Shown: positions 1-9,752 of the stretch, piece after piece
Layout: each line of letters opens with the position of its first letter
How positions within the stretch are numbered: position 1 is the first letter of the stretch
DNA from: Larix sibirica
Lineage: Eukaryota; Streptophyta; Pinopsida; Pinales; Pinaceae
DNA: 15,993 nt
Assembly: GCA_004151065.3 (NCBI GenBank)
Contig: NWUY0300048246.1
Span: forward strand, 5,755-21,747
Direction of reading: 5' to 3'
The notes under the pieces: generated by a model
Database searches by the model: none
What the model was told of the DNA's origin: nothing
What the model saw: the letters and a program-made list of their open reading frames with translations, nothing else
Made by a program: the position numbers and the translations under genes

Positions 1-178
1 CTTCAAGGTCAAAGGACCAAAAGATTGCCTAAGCTTTGCTATTGTAATTTGTATCATTTCTTGGAATAAAAAGGCTTTGGAGGCAAACTTGTGGTGTAAG
101 GCATCATTGTGTGTTGATGAACATTGCTTTGCTTGCGAGGCAATTTGTTTTACTGCTTATTTTCTTATGTATGTTTAG

Positions 179-472
179 TTAATTGTGGGCTTACAAAGGG
201 AGCTATCTCCCAGTAGGGTAAGAGAATTTCTAGCTTGATTATTTTCTTATTCTCTGTTTGTTGTAGATGTCTTAGAAGTGCATGTATTTTTGGATTAATT
301 GCATGTTTTCCGAGTTTCTACTGTTGACAGCACCTTTTGTTTAACTATTTTTGTGTGCAGGGTCTTTAAGTAATTGCAGGTGCCTAATTTGGAGAAGGGG
401 TTGAGCGAGTCAACATCCTCCTTGTCTTCAAACACTTCCGAAGAGCATAGTCCCTCTGCTGTCCACCAGTAG
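179..472 (+). CDS. possible last two small exons of an unidentified gene
   Basis: I do not recognise a product. What can be seen is a splice-like arrangement. A pyrimidine-rich stretch ends in TTTAG at 178, followed by a 39-base open segment (179-217). That ends at a good donor (GG then GTAAGA, 218-223). Two acceptors then follow a T-rich tract, at 360 (GTGTGCAG) and 379 (ATTGCAG). Joining 217 to 380 keeps one frame, which runs to a TAG at 470-472. The end of the peptide is serine-rich and acidic, with the run GLSESTSSLSSNTSEEHSPS. An AATAAA lies at 1007-1012, rather far away for a poly(A) signal. Bases 2-178 are also open in one frame on the plus strand, so the upstream exon boundary is uncertain. 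It could equally be chance sequence, as no domain supports it. Confidence 0.25.
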
Positions 473-536
473 ACCCCACGGCCCAAAGTTCCCAAGCTTT
501 CAGTTTCTTCCTCCCTCTTTCCTTCACTTTTAAATT

Positions 537-592
537 AAAATTTTCTTCTTTGGTTGCATGTAAAAAAGTGAAAATTTTCTTCTTTGGTTGCA
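537..592. repeat. 22-base direct repeat, two copies
   Basis: A T-rich 22-base word (AAAATTTTC, then TTCTTTGGTTGCA) occurs at 537-558 and again, without change, at 571-592, a period of 34 bases. It is a local duplication with no sign of function. Confidence 0.85.
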
Positions 593-1782
593 CTTCCTTA
601 CATGCTTAATCAAAGTAGTTCTCTTTTAAAGAATATCTGAAAGGTTGATTTGTTTAACTATGCAACTAGATCTAGAAGTATAAAGCTATATATTTAGTAG
701 AGCTAGTTCTTAAGTGAGTACTTAGTTCATTTTAAAAGTGATATATTTCAAGTACTTAAGTAGGACCTTGAAATTGTTATGCTTTTAACGACTTATCTAG
801 CACATTTGGTGCGAAGTTGGTGGTTTCTTTTTTCATTTTTGAATAACAAGTAAGAGTAAGTGATGCCAAAAATCTGAAGATTCAAGCCATCCGAGACCTC
901 TAGAGTACCCTACTTTTCTTGGAGTCAAAACTTTGAAACTTATAAGCCTTTGGATCATGACCTATAAGGACCAAAGGCATCCACCCAAAAAATTGTAAAA
1001 AATCATAATAAAAGCAAGTGGGCTACCCAACACCCACACTCCATCCCCCTGGGGATTTGCATCATTCTCATGGCACGGCTTTTTTTGCTTTCTCTTTTGT
1101 TTTGATTAGCTAACCTTAGATTAATTTCAATTTCTCAAAGTAGATCAATCACATTCTGCACCCATTGCACTAAATTAATTCATTTAGTTACTTGCATTCC
1201 ATTTCCTGTTTTGGGGTAATTGAATCTTGGCTATTTATCCCTCATTATGCCCTTGTGACCATCACAGGCTTTCCTGATCTGTGATCAACAATCAAAAAGA
1301 CGATACTCAGCTGCTAGTACTAATAGGGAAATCCACCCAAAATTGTGTTGTTATAGTAAGTGGTTCACATTGAACAGCCATGCACTTACTAGTGAGGATA
1401 AAAGTCTAAGTGAGCCAAACCAAGAATAAACCCACCTTAATCAACTCATCCATAATAATTTAAAACTGTCAAGAAGCAATACAAAACATTTCCTTTCAAC
1501 ATTGTTTTTTACTTTTCAGCACTGGTCTATGTCACAATCATCTGATTAAATCAATTTATGTGTCGTGAATGATCATCTTGCATACTGCTATCTTAAATCC
1601 TTTGTTGTTGCTTTCTTGTTTCAATATTTTCGAAACTCCTATATTTAATTTTCGTAACTTAGCTTAATCAAACTTAGTTATTTTATTATGGACGGCCTCT
1701 AGGAGCTAGCCTAGACGTAAGAGTCAAGTGTTAAGTGACAATAAACTTAACTCATGACTTACCCCCAAGGACACACTTGGTG
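593..1782. other. AT-rich spacer, no recognisable gene
   Basis: No open frame of note, no splice-supported exon and no transposon motif was found on either strand. There is an isolated AATAAA at 1007-1012 on the plus strand. The rest looks like neutral intergenic DNA. Confidence 0.5.
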
Positions 1783-1850
1783 GCTTGAATATTTCTGCCA
1801 CATTAGTCGAGGTGCAGCTTGAATATTTCTGCCACATTAGTCGAGGTGCA
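1783..1850. repeat. perfect 34-base tandem duplication
   Basis: Two adjoining, identical 34-base units (1783-1816 and 1817-1850) begin GCTTGAATATTTCTGCC and end CGAGGTGCA. Their identity points to a recent slippage-type duplication. Confidence 0.95.
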
Positions 1851-1918
1851 TATTAGACGGCAACACTACCTGCACAACATCCCAAAATAATTCACTTCAT
1901 CATCTTCTCAAATTAAAG

Positions 1919-2290
1919 GAAACTCTCATCTCCATCTCATCGTTTATATCCATCTCATATGTTGTGTACGGTGTTAGGGAGTTAACCAAATTAATGATTT
2001 GGGCAAATTGACATTTCCTCTCATATACATCTTATATTTTGTATCCATCTCATCTTCTTTTACGTAATGTCTTAAGGAGTTAACAAAATTCATGATTTGG
2101 CCAAATTGACATTTCCTCCAAGTACTTCACATATCCATCTCATCTTTTGTATCCATCTCATCTCTTTTGTGTAGAGGCACATATCCATCTCATCCTTTGT
2201 ATACATCTCAACTCTTTTGTTTAGAGTGTTAACGAGTTAACAAAATTAATGATTTGGTCAAATTGACATTTCTTCCAAGTACTTCACATA
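1919..2290. repeat. irregular minisatellite, three main copies
   Basis: A core beginning GAGTTAAC and continuing through ATGATTTGG to AAATTGACATTTC occurs at about 1979-2019, 2077-2119 and 2234-2276, spaced 98 and 157 bases apart. Between the cores are variable numbers of a short ATCCATCTCATCT-like word. The copies differ at several bases, so the array is not young. No coding or transposon signal was seen. Confidence 0.85.
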
Positions 2291-2498
2291 AAGGTTGGAG
2301 TGTTGGTTTCTATGCTTCACCTCCTAATGATTCCTCTTTCCAAACAAAATAGTATCATCTGTAAGGACCCTATCAGAGAGCCTTAGCCCTCTTGTTACCA
2401 TCACCCTAGATATAACCCTTGTTTTTTTAGCCAATTATGTGTGTTTTTTAAGCTTATTTTCTAAACGTATGTGCATGAAAGGCACAACCTCATTATAT

Positions 2499-2939
2499 CC
2501 CCTTGAAGTTGAGAAAGAGTTAGTTGATACCCATTAGTGAAGATTGCAACAATGGTCATTCCAAACATGCTTGCTATCAAAAAAAAATTATCAATTAAAC
2601 AATTTTAACGGAATTTTAAAATACATTTTATAATTTTTTTATTAGCATTTTCAACTCTTATCTAGCTCAGTATGCTAAGTCTACTAGCTATGTCTACATC
2701 CTCAAATACATCACATCCATTAAAGATTATAGTTCCCCTTAAGGTTGAGAAAGACTTTGCTGGTACCACATTGATCAAGAGATTACAACAATGGCCATTC
2801 CAAGCATGTTTGCTATCAAAAACAAATTGGTCATTCCAAGCATGTTTGCTATCAATAAAAAATTATTAGTTCGATCTCAATTAAACCACTTTAACTAATT
2901 TTCAAAATAAATTCCATGATTCTTTTATCCATTTTCAAT
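2499..2939. repeat. diverged tandem duplication with a newer inner duplication
   Basis: About 155 bases from 2499 (CCCCTTGAAGTTGAGAAAG) recur in diverged form from 2735 (CCCCTTAAGGTTGAGAAAG) to about 2939. Inside the second copy, a 28-base piece containing CATTCCAAGCATGTTTGCT appears twice, at 2792-2819 and 2828-2855, with one difference. There are thus two layers of duplication, an older large one and a younger small one. The short open frame across 2672-2869 is made of these repeats and is not treated as a gene. Confidence 0.8.
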
Positions 2940-3672
2940 TGATCTTTGAAATAAATTTAGCTGACTCCCTACATCATCTGTGAAAGCAATTTAACATTGC
3001 ATCTTTGTGAATGCAAAAATATTTGAAACCAATTTATTCCAATTGCCCTCATCAAATCAAATTGACTAATTGTTACTTGTAAACTCTCGTAAAATGTGAT
3101 ATTCGGTGCTCTTTCTTATGGATGCCATCCTCGTAGAAATTTATTGACAGTACCTTTCTTATCATTCAGGATAGATTTTTGCCAATTCTGGTTAACCTTG
3201 TTTTACACAATATTTCCAGCAGAAAATGAAAGAGAAAGCAGGAGACTATGTTGAATCGACCTTCAAATCTGTGGGAGAATAGTGATCCCATAAAGCCTGC
3301 TGGGACATGATAAGTAAGTAACATCAATCATAGAATTGCAGTTTCCAATTTGCAAATAAAGTCACCCAGTATGGAGGAGTGACCTTCTACTTCTTGAACA
3401 TTAATTTGTGGAAAATGCAAAGGTACCCAAGGTACCCAGTGAGGAGGAATGTCCGGTTTGGACTGTAAATCTGATGAGCAATTAACTAATTGATAACTTT
3501 GTGGAAAGAATCACATGAAGACGCTATTAGACGTGCACAATATTGGCAAACTCAACAGCATCTTTCAGTGGAACTACAGGGAATATTTGTGAAGATGCCA
3601 CATTTTCTTGAGAGCAAGCTACAATGCTTTTATTGGATGAGGCAGACGTGAAATTGACATATTAAAAAAGTA
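2940..3672. other. sequence 3' of the SDR exon
   Basis: No gene was found. On the minus strand this is the downstream flank of the SDR exon and probably holds its 3' untranslated region next to 3672. A weak short repeat is visible at about 3364-3450 (ACCCAGTATGGAGGAG against ACCCAGTGAGGAGGAA). A second minus-strand AATAAA lies at 3140-3145. Confidence 0.45.
3628..3633 (-). terminator. candidate poly(A) signal of the SDR gene
   Basis: The minus strand reads AATAAA here, 40 bases downstream of the SDR stop codon. It is the first canonical hexamer after the stop. It could be a chance match in AT-rich DNA, and plant genes often use less exact signals. Confidence 0.4.
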
Positions 3673-3951
3673 TCAAAGGGAAGAATACAGAGGAACACCT
3701 GGTATAGACTGCCCCCCGTCAATAATAAATATATTTCCTGTTATATATGAAGAGGTGTCACTAGCTAATAGATGGAGAGTAGATGTCAAAGTTGGGTCTA
3801 TCGCTCCCCATGTTTGGAGAGGGACAATCTTACTTGCCACAGTGTTCAACCAATCTTTCTCCATCAAGCCAGCAGTAATTTCAGATCTAAAGAGTCCTGG
3901 TGCAACAGCATTAACACGAATGTTGTATTTCCCAAGTTCCAACGCCATAAC
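3673..3951 (-). CDS. last exon of a FabG-like short-chain dehydrogenase/reductase
   Basis: SDR enzymes carry out NAD(P)-dependent oxidation or reduction on a Rossmann fold. This exon encodes the C-terminal third of the plant FabG-like group (3-oxoacyl-ACP-reductase-like by name, true substrate unsettled). It shows the family motif VMALELGKYNIRVNAVAPG, the PG loop after the catalytic helix, then FRSEIT and EKDWLNTVASK. The end reads SSYITGNIFIIDGG then PGVPLYSSL, typical of the group. The stop TGA is at 3673-3675. The exon starts after an AG acceptor (minus strand TGTGTAG, then GTT ATG), so the in-frame ATG at 3946-3948 is internal and not the start. All 92 sense codons are open. The Tyr-x-x-x-Lys active site and the cofactor-binding Gly motif must lie in upstream exons at higher coordinates. 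I could not find these in the window, so either the intron is long or this is a stranded exon copy. The neighbours are transposon relics and give no pathway clue. Confidence 0.85.
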   Translation of the reverse strand, partial: VMALELGKYNIRVNAVAPGLFRSEITAGLMEKDWLNTVASKIVPLQTWGAIDPTLTSTLHLLASDTSSYITGNIFIIDGGQSIPGVPLYSSL

Positions 3952-5512
3952 CTACACACGTAAAAATAGAAAGGTATCCTTCAGGTAATGTACATAAATT
4001 TATCCCTTGCAGGGATCTTCCCTGCAATCAGACTGATGCTTTCCCCAGAAATGATCTGATATATAAAAATCAAGTAAATGCCTTCTTTAGATATACTGAT
4101 TACTACTAAACAGATCTACTTGATAGATGAGCCTATTGGGGATAACTATTTAGTATTGATGGAGATACATGATTGTAAACTTTCAATAGTTGCGAGGCAC
4201 AACCTAATCAACTACATTCCTTAAAACAAACTATGAAACAAATATTTTGAAGTATACCAGATACATATAACTCCCACTATCGACAAATTTCTAATGCCAT
4301 CCCTAAAAACTATGGAAAACAAATTACATAAAGATTTGACTCAAAGCTAAGCTACGAGGATATGTACATGGATGGGTTACTAAAACCACTAGGTCAGAAC
4401 TTTCAGTTAAAAATCGATACAGTATGTCTGGATATGGCATGTATTAAAATACATAGATAACTATAAACTATATATTGAAAACAAATACCATGAAGTACAG
4501 AAAATTCAAAACACCACCCATTATTTTGGAAATATAAATCAATAAATTTGATTTCCATTAATATTATGACATCATTGGTGAACAACGCACACAAAATAAA
4601 TGTCCTGCCACACTACTTATGATCAATTAGTTTATATATCTCAACTGCATTCATGTCCTCATATTCACCATCAAATCAATATTGAATTATCCTCATTATT
4701 AAATATTTTAGGGGCAGGATGCACGACTATCGGAAGATGAAAATGAAGAATAGACCCCGATACAGATGCTCAACTAGTAGAAGTCTACTTCGTCTAAATA
4801 TCATCAATGCATTCATGTCTTCATCTTCATCATCGTAGCATTAGTAAATTTTCCACATCATTAAATATTTTATGTGGGACCAAGAATATTTGAAAATTAA
4901 GAATATACCTCAACTGTATCAATGTAATTTCCTCTTCCAAATTAAGGTGAGAGATTGCATTCAGTGGCATGTCCAAGTCGGCTAACTCTAGCTCCACATC
5001 CCACAATCCTATTAGCACCTTTCTTGTAACCTAGTCTCTTATAAGACAAAGGGTGCAGGTTGGAAAGGAATTCACAACCTGTGATAAAATCCTCATATTT
5101 AAACATAAAAGGTGATCTATATCCTCTTCGTATTAGTTTCATCATTCAGGTGGCTCCGTGCTCTTCATGTTCTTCTTGTCCTCCATAGCGTGCACATCTA
5201 AATAAATACCTTCTGCATATAAAAATGCAAAAAAATTGTGGCAGATCTCCAATGCAACTCTAAGATCTTTACATATCTTCAAGTTTTTCCTGTATGCTGC
5301 TGCAACTTTCTTGTCCAATTTTGTGCTTTTCTTCCTAGCTGTGAGAGTATATCAGCATGATTTGCTTATGGAATCTTTCCTCTAGGAGTTGTTCTTTTGC
5401 ACAATAACATTCCTTAGCTTCTCTGGCATAGTTTATATGCCATCATACACCTCCCTCAAGCAAGATGTATTTGTGAGTCGAAGTAGACGATCGTATTGGA
5501 TTAGAAAACTAC
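3952..5512. other. probable SDR intron, or spacer
   Basis: This lies immediately upstream of the SDR exon on its strand and carries the splice acceptor at its low-coordinate edge. Both strands are rich in stops, and no further SDR exon was recognised. A diverged direct repeat is present: TGCATTCATGTC...ATTAAATATTTTA at about 4646-4710 and again at about 4807-4872. Short open frames at 4403-5145 match nothing I know. Confidence 0.45.
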
Positions 5513-5820
5513 AAAAGATATTCCACACTAGATTACCAATCATCATCAAGAATAAGCCTGTCAACTGCTTGGGCTCTCTTAGTTTGGGATTGCCTGCTTG
5601 CAATTGACACACAACTTGATAACCATTCTAGCTCAGGCTGGTTTCACATACACAGGCCTCTTTAAGACAATGGTGTGAGAGGGAGCAGAAGGTATTCCAC
5701 CCTGACACACCAATCATAATCAAGAATGAGCCTCCACGCAACCTAAACATTACTGATTACCATGCTAGCTACGGTTGATTTCAGATCCACAATCCTCTTC
5801 AAGACTATGGTGTGGGGGAC
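5513..5820. repeat. diverged tandem repeat, about 173 bases
   Basis: A segment beginning near 5513 (GATATTCCACACTAGATTACC, in part) and ending near 5682 (AGACAATGGTGTGAGA) recurs at about 5686-5820 (GGTATTCCACCCTGACACACC, in part, ending AGACTATGGTGTGGGG). The copies share CCAATCAT, ATCAAGAAT and GAGCCT blocks and differ at many bases. On the minus strand both copies encode a run starting HTIVLKR, which suggests an old coding repeat, but I do not recognise it. Confidence 0.6.
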
Positions 5821-6121
5821 AAATTGAGTTTCAACAACAGTAGTCAACCTTCGAATAATTATTTTTATTTTGGGAAAATGCATCATATATTTCTTTATAA
5901 ATTAATATACATATACGTCAATAACTTTGCATCCAGGACAAAAAGAGCTGTCACGCAAGGGTCCCCTTCTTACATAAGAAAGGAGAGCTAGCATGTCTGC
6001 TTTGGCTCCAACTTGAAGATAATTTGTTTCCTTCCTAAAGATGGCATTCCTTGCTAAAATCTGCATCGCCAAATCTGTTCCAAATGTACAAACTTTACCC
6101 AGTTTGAACAAAGTATTTTCA
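5821..6121. other. spacer, possibly the decayed LINE 3' end
   Basis: This lies just downstream (minus strand) of the recognisable LINE sequence. A 90-codon minus-strand open frame (5902-6174) crosses it, but its peptide matches no domain I know. It may be the frameshifted extreme C-terminus and tail of the LINE. No poly(A) tail or target-site duplication was identified. Confidence 0.35.
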
Positions 6122-7735
6122 TCATGAGAAGTTGCTTGACAATAACATCTCCATAAGAAAAAGATGCAAGTCAATCTGAAGGATGATGCCTATAGAAACA
6201 TCCATTTTCCCCAAACTTGACCCCTTTCCAATGAAGGAAGAAACAAAAAGAACATCGTATTCAACACCAATCCAGGCCCAAAAGGATTTGGCAATTTTGC
6301 AATTCCACATTACATGTTCAACCATTTTAGTTTGCAATAAACAACAACATCCATCTGTAAAATTTTTGCAATATAAGCCAATCCTTTACCACTACAATGT
6401 TATGAAGGACCACCAACCCAAGTAATTGAATCTTAAAAGAGTTGAACTTCCAAATACCTTTACACCTCCTTATCCACCTTGTTTCATTGTCTTGCACAAT
6501 CCATTTCTTATTAAGATGATTTTCCATGAAACAAGCTGTCCAATTTTTGGTATACAACTCCTTAATTACATAGTCATGAATAGCTTCCCATAAGACCATT
6601 TCCAATCCTTCCAAATATGTCCATTAGTGTCCAAAATTAATTTAACAAGCACTCATCTGAGATCATCAAACAAAATTGCAGTAAAAGTGCATCAATCAAA
6701 CCCTGAAGTTGTTGAGACTAACTAAAACTTGCCGAGCGTAATCGCTTATCCCCATCCTTGTCCCACAAATCTTCCCATGCATGAAAGGATTTCTTCACAA
6801 CTCACTTTCCTGCAACAAAAAGGAATTAAGCCAAGGCATCCTCTTTCCATTAAAAAAGCCTAAATTGATCATGCATCCAAATGCCATCTTGGACAATAAT
6901 CCACATAATCCGAACACAACTGTTTGGAAAACAATTGCCATGCTCACCGTATCCTCTTAAGAACACATGAACCAATATCATAAAGGCTTGAAACCACCCA
7001 CTCATGACCCTCACAACCCATTTTATCATTGACACTATTCATGACCCTAACAACCCATTGCGTCGTTGAAACTTGATAGTATTCATGACCCCGACAACCC
7101 ATTTTGTCATTGATACTATTCATGACCTTGCAAACCCATTTTATTGTTGCTGGTAGCTACTATCTTGGGAACATATACCTGTCAAGCCAAGCCCTCCATT
7201 CTTTCTGGGAAGCATGTAGAGGTCTCACAAAACCAACAAGAAGCCCCTTTTCTGACCCTGCTTCCCCCAAAGAAAATGTCAAGGAAGCATCTCCAACTGT
7301 TGGTAACCTTGACTAGAAGGAAAAAGACAAAATTAAAATACATTGTGGCCAAGATTATATTTTTTATGGTTTTCAGGCTACAATTTACACTGCCCAACGT
7401 TAAAGCTTGCTTTCACTTTTGTGCAAAATCCAGCACCAAAGAACTTTTGCAAGAACACCAATTCTGAAAGGGATTTCTAAATAGTGGATAATATGCCATG
7501 TCTAGATGAGTTAATCCAATCAGGAAAGCCTCTGTTGTTTCCTCAATCACGATGATTAGCAATTTTCTCAAATCTGTCAAGGCAGCAAAGCACATTGTTA
7601 GACTGTAGCCTCACTGGAGTCATGAGGTAGTTCAGGGGTGCGAATGAACTTGTCAACAAAATGGATATTTAACCACTACTTACCATTAAGAAGAGAGATT
7701 CCTCCATATTGATCTTAAGGTGAGAAGATATTGAG
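6122..7735 (-). pseudogene. decayed LINE (non-LTR retrotransposon) ORF2, 3' half
   Basis: Read on the minus strand, the landmarks come in the order of a plant L1-type ORF2. First is the late reverse-transcriptase segment with LKINMEESLF (about 7735-7690). Next comes a thumb-like stretch with AFLIGLTHLDMAYYPLFRNP (about 7550-7470). HFLWG follows at about 7265-7240, and RKNGGLGLTG at about 7205-7175. The zf-RVT-like region carries FKIQLLGLVVLHN (about 6455-6410) and EHVMWNCKIAKSFWAWIG (6322-6269), keeping the His and Cys typical of that motif. Many stops and at least three frame changes separate these pieces, including one near 6330. The polymerase YxDD region and the endonuclease are missing, so this is a 5'-truncated or interrupted, inactive copy. 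A minisatellite lies inside it (7001-7140). The hAT relic begins just upstream (minus strand) at about 7800, so the hAT may have landed in or beside the LINE. Confidence 0.8.
7001..7140. repeat. four-copy minisatellite inside the LINE relic
   Basis: The word TCATGACC starts at 7002, 7039, 7083 and 7120, each time followed by an AACCCATT block and usually ATTGA. The periods are 37, 44 and 37 bases. The copies are imperfect. The array falls between the GGLGL and zf-RVT parts of the LINE and may have expanded from LINE sequence. Confidence 0.8.
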
Positions 7736-7799
7736 AGCCATCCACTGTAATAACATATAATTTAGGGACCAAAGAAAAACACCAATAACAAAAATAATT

Positions 7800-8880
7800 T
7801 TAACAACCAATAACCAATAGATGGAGAATAATAAAAATACATAGAAATCGTATGTATCATAATGAACTCCAATTTCACGAATTGTGGGTAAATGTCATGG
7901 GACATATGATGGTTTATGATAAAGATCTGCATACTCCTCGCATCATAAATTCTTCTAGCCCAATCAATCTTCTCCCTCTTAACATGGGGTTGATAGAATG
8001 CACTACACCAAAATCAAGAAAATGTGATCATTGGTCTCCAAAATTAAGCATGTTGTTTTGCAAGCCTTGTGTTGTGTATAATGCAAGTAGACAATATTAG
8101 TTGGCTCCAATAATTCAATTGCATAGGATATTGACATAAAATTAGGCATTTTTATCCTCCCCGTTGCAACACAGCTTTCAAAACATTGCTACCTTGGGGC
8201 AAAATGCAATGGCATCAACCAATGGCATGTTCCTTACATCCCTCCATCCATAAAAAACAATGGATACCTCTGAACTTTGTCATGAAGCATGAATCAACTT
8301 TAATGTCTAATCTACAATTTGCCTCTCTTTAGCTAGCAAGATGATGCCAATTTTCTCATATTCAAGGCTCTTACATCCTACTAGAATTCCATCAATTCCC
8401 CTAACCATCCTCTGCCAATCAGGGGATCACACCAAAGTAAAATAAAGCCCATTTGCATAGATGCAATGGGCCACAAGTTGATCAACCTCCTCCCAACCTT
8501 GAATATTAAAATCTTTTTCAAGAGTACCAATTTGGTTCTCTTCCCATTTTCCAATAGTTACGATGGCCTTAAAAGGCTTTAAAGTGGATCCTTTTTTATG
8601 CTTTAGAAAAATGAAGGGGGGGAATTTACATTGCGGTAAGATTATCTCCATCATCTTTCCCTTTGATAAAAAAAAATCCTTTCTTTCAGGTGACCCATGG
8701 CATACTCTTAACTCTAGTTCTTGAAATGACATAGAGTTGGGCTTTGACCTTATTGTATGAGTCATTATACTCAATACTGCTACCAACCCATTTAAAGCAC
8801 CCTCCCCTCAGCCGATTTTCTCCTTCATGACAACATGTTTCCGTGTTAGGAATTTTGGATCAAAATTACTTTATTGTTGG
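7800..8880 (-). pseudogene. broken hAT transposase, copy 1 (BED finger and DUF659)
   Basis: hAT transposases cut and paste DNA in the nucleus. On the minus strand a BED-finger tail is visible as YNDSYNKVKAQLYVIS (about 8775-8720), with the zinc-binding cysteines before it apparently lost (GSS in their place). After a frameshift comes the DUF659 start, EEVDQLVAHCIYANGLYF (about 8490-8440), followed by TGA where this family normally has Arg, then SPDWQRMVRGID. Next is EVSIVFYGWRDVRNMPLVDA (about 8270-8215), the family's GW-D block, with later TGA and TAA stops. The following part has SMQIFIINHHMS then PQFVKLEF (about 7930-7860). The C-terminal dimerisation domain is absent. At least six stops and one frameshift make it non-functional. 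An open stretch at 8427-8786 is only a fragment of this gene, and its apparent start is a TTG. Homology continues past the left edge of the tandem unit at 7868 down to about 7800, which shows the original reading frame on this side. Confidence 0.83.
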
Positions 8881-9285
8881 ATTTCTCTAATGGCTACCCC
8901 AACTTTAGAAAGATGTCGCCATAATGTGGGAAGAAATGATTTAAAACTATCTTCCCAAAAAAGAAGAAAAACCCTTGCCTAACACAACCTAAGAATGAAA
9001 AATTCAACCCATTCTAATGAAAAACCAACTCATTGGCGAAAGCAAACATTGTTACGAAAAGCATCCTATTGACTAGCTAAGCACCCAAAAAGAAATTGTA
9101 AAAACTAAAAATAACAAAACTGTTTTTTCTTGCGCCGAGAATAGACTCAAAGCTTACTAAGAATTGGTAGAGTTAGCTTCTTATAATGGTCCCATGTTAA
9201 TGTAGTATTATAGTTTAACAAGGTTCAGGTCAATATGTACTTTAGTTTGATAAAATAAAGTGATTTAAGATAATAAAGTCACATC

Positions 9286-9348
9286 AGCCGATTCAGAGGG
9301 TCAAATCGGCTAATTCCAATTCTGTACAGACCGATTTTTAAAACTATG
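9286..9348. mobile_element. hAT-like terminal region, copy 1
   Basis: Upstream of the hAT transposase (minus strand) the sequence ends in a form usual for plant hAT tips: read on the minus strand from 9348 it is CATAGTTTTAAAAATCGGTC. Just inside is a perfect 8-base inverted repeat, AGCCGATT (9286-9293) and AATCGGCT (9304-9311), as expected for subterminal transposase sites. Outside it the 8 bases GTTAGAGT could be one half of a target-site duplication. The other tip was not found in the window, so assignment rests on one end only. Confidence 0.45.
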
Positions 9349-9752
9349 GTTAGAGTTAGATAGCAATGAGACCATCACAAAGATATTAAATATCATTACT
9401 GCCATCACGTGTAGCCCACAACCCAGAAAAAAGCAAGGTCAAAGGAAGAGCCAAGTAATACCAAGACAGGGCACATGGATAAAAATATCATGCCTGAAAT
9501 CTCACTCACCACTATGAAAAGGAAACTACAATCAAACACGTTGAAACTCAAATGAACCATAAGAGAAAGCAATGTTACATTACTAATAGATTCAAGAAAC
9601 ATGCATGATTTCATTAATATCAATGTCGTTAAAAGGTTAAGGCAGTTTGTATACCCCAAAAAGTCCCTCTTTTATGGTAGCAAACTATCAAGAATCTACA
9701 AGAATAAGGAGATGTCATAACTTATAATGTATCACTATGAATACAAGATTTT
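9349..9752. other. unassigned sequence in tandem unit 1
   Basis: This segment lies outside the presumed hAT tip. An 84-codon minus-strand open frame (9405-9659) gives a hydrophobic peptide with no known domain. It is repeated unchanged at 11291-11545 only because the whole unit is duplicated. No gene is called. Confidence 0.4.

Noticed and set aside
3755-3988. Plus-strand open frames over the SDR exon
   Set aside because: They are antisense shadows of the SDR coding frame, which has clear family motifs.
7144-7467. 107-codon plus-strand frame
   Set aside because: It is antisense to the LINE segment carrying HFLWG and GGLGL, so it is a shadow.
8427-8786. 119-codon minus-strand open frame (repeated at 10313-10672) as an independent gene
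   Set aside because: Its apparent start is TTG. Its end is the DUF659 part of the hAT relic, which continues past the stop in the same frame, so it is a fragment of that pseudogene.
9405-9659. 84-codon hydrophobic minus-strand frame, present twice, as a conserved membrane protein
   Set aside because: The two copies are identical only because the whole 1886-base unit is repeated. There is no domain, start context or independent conservation.
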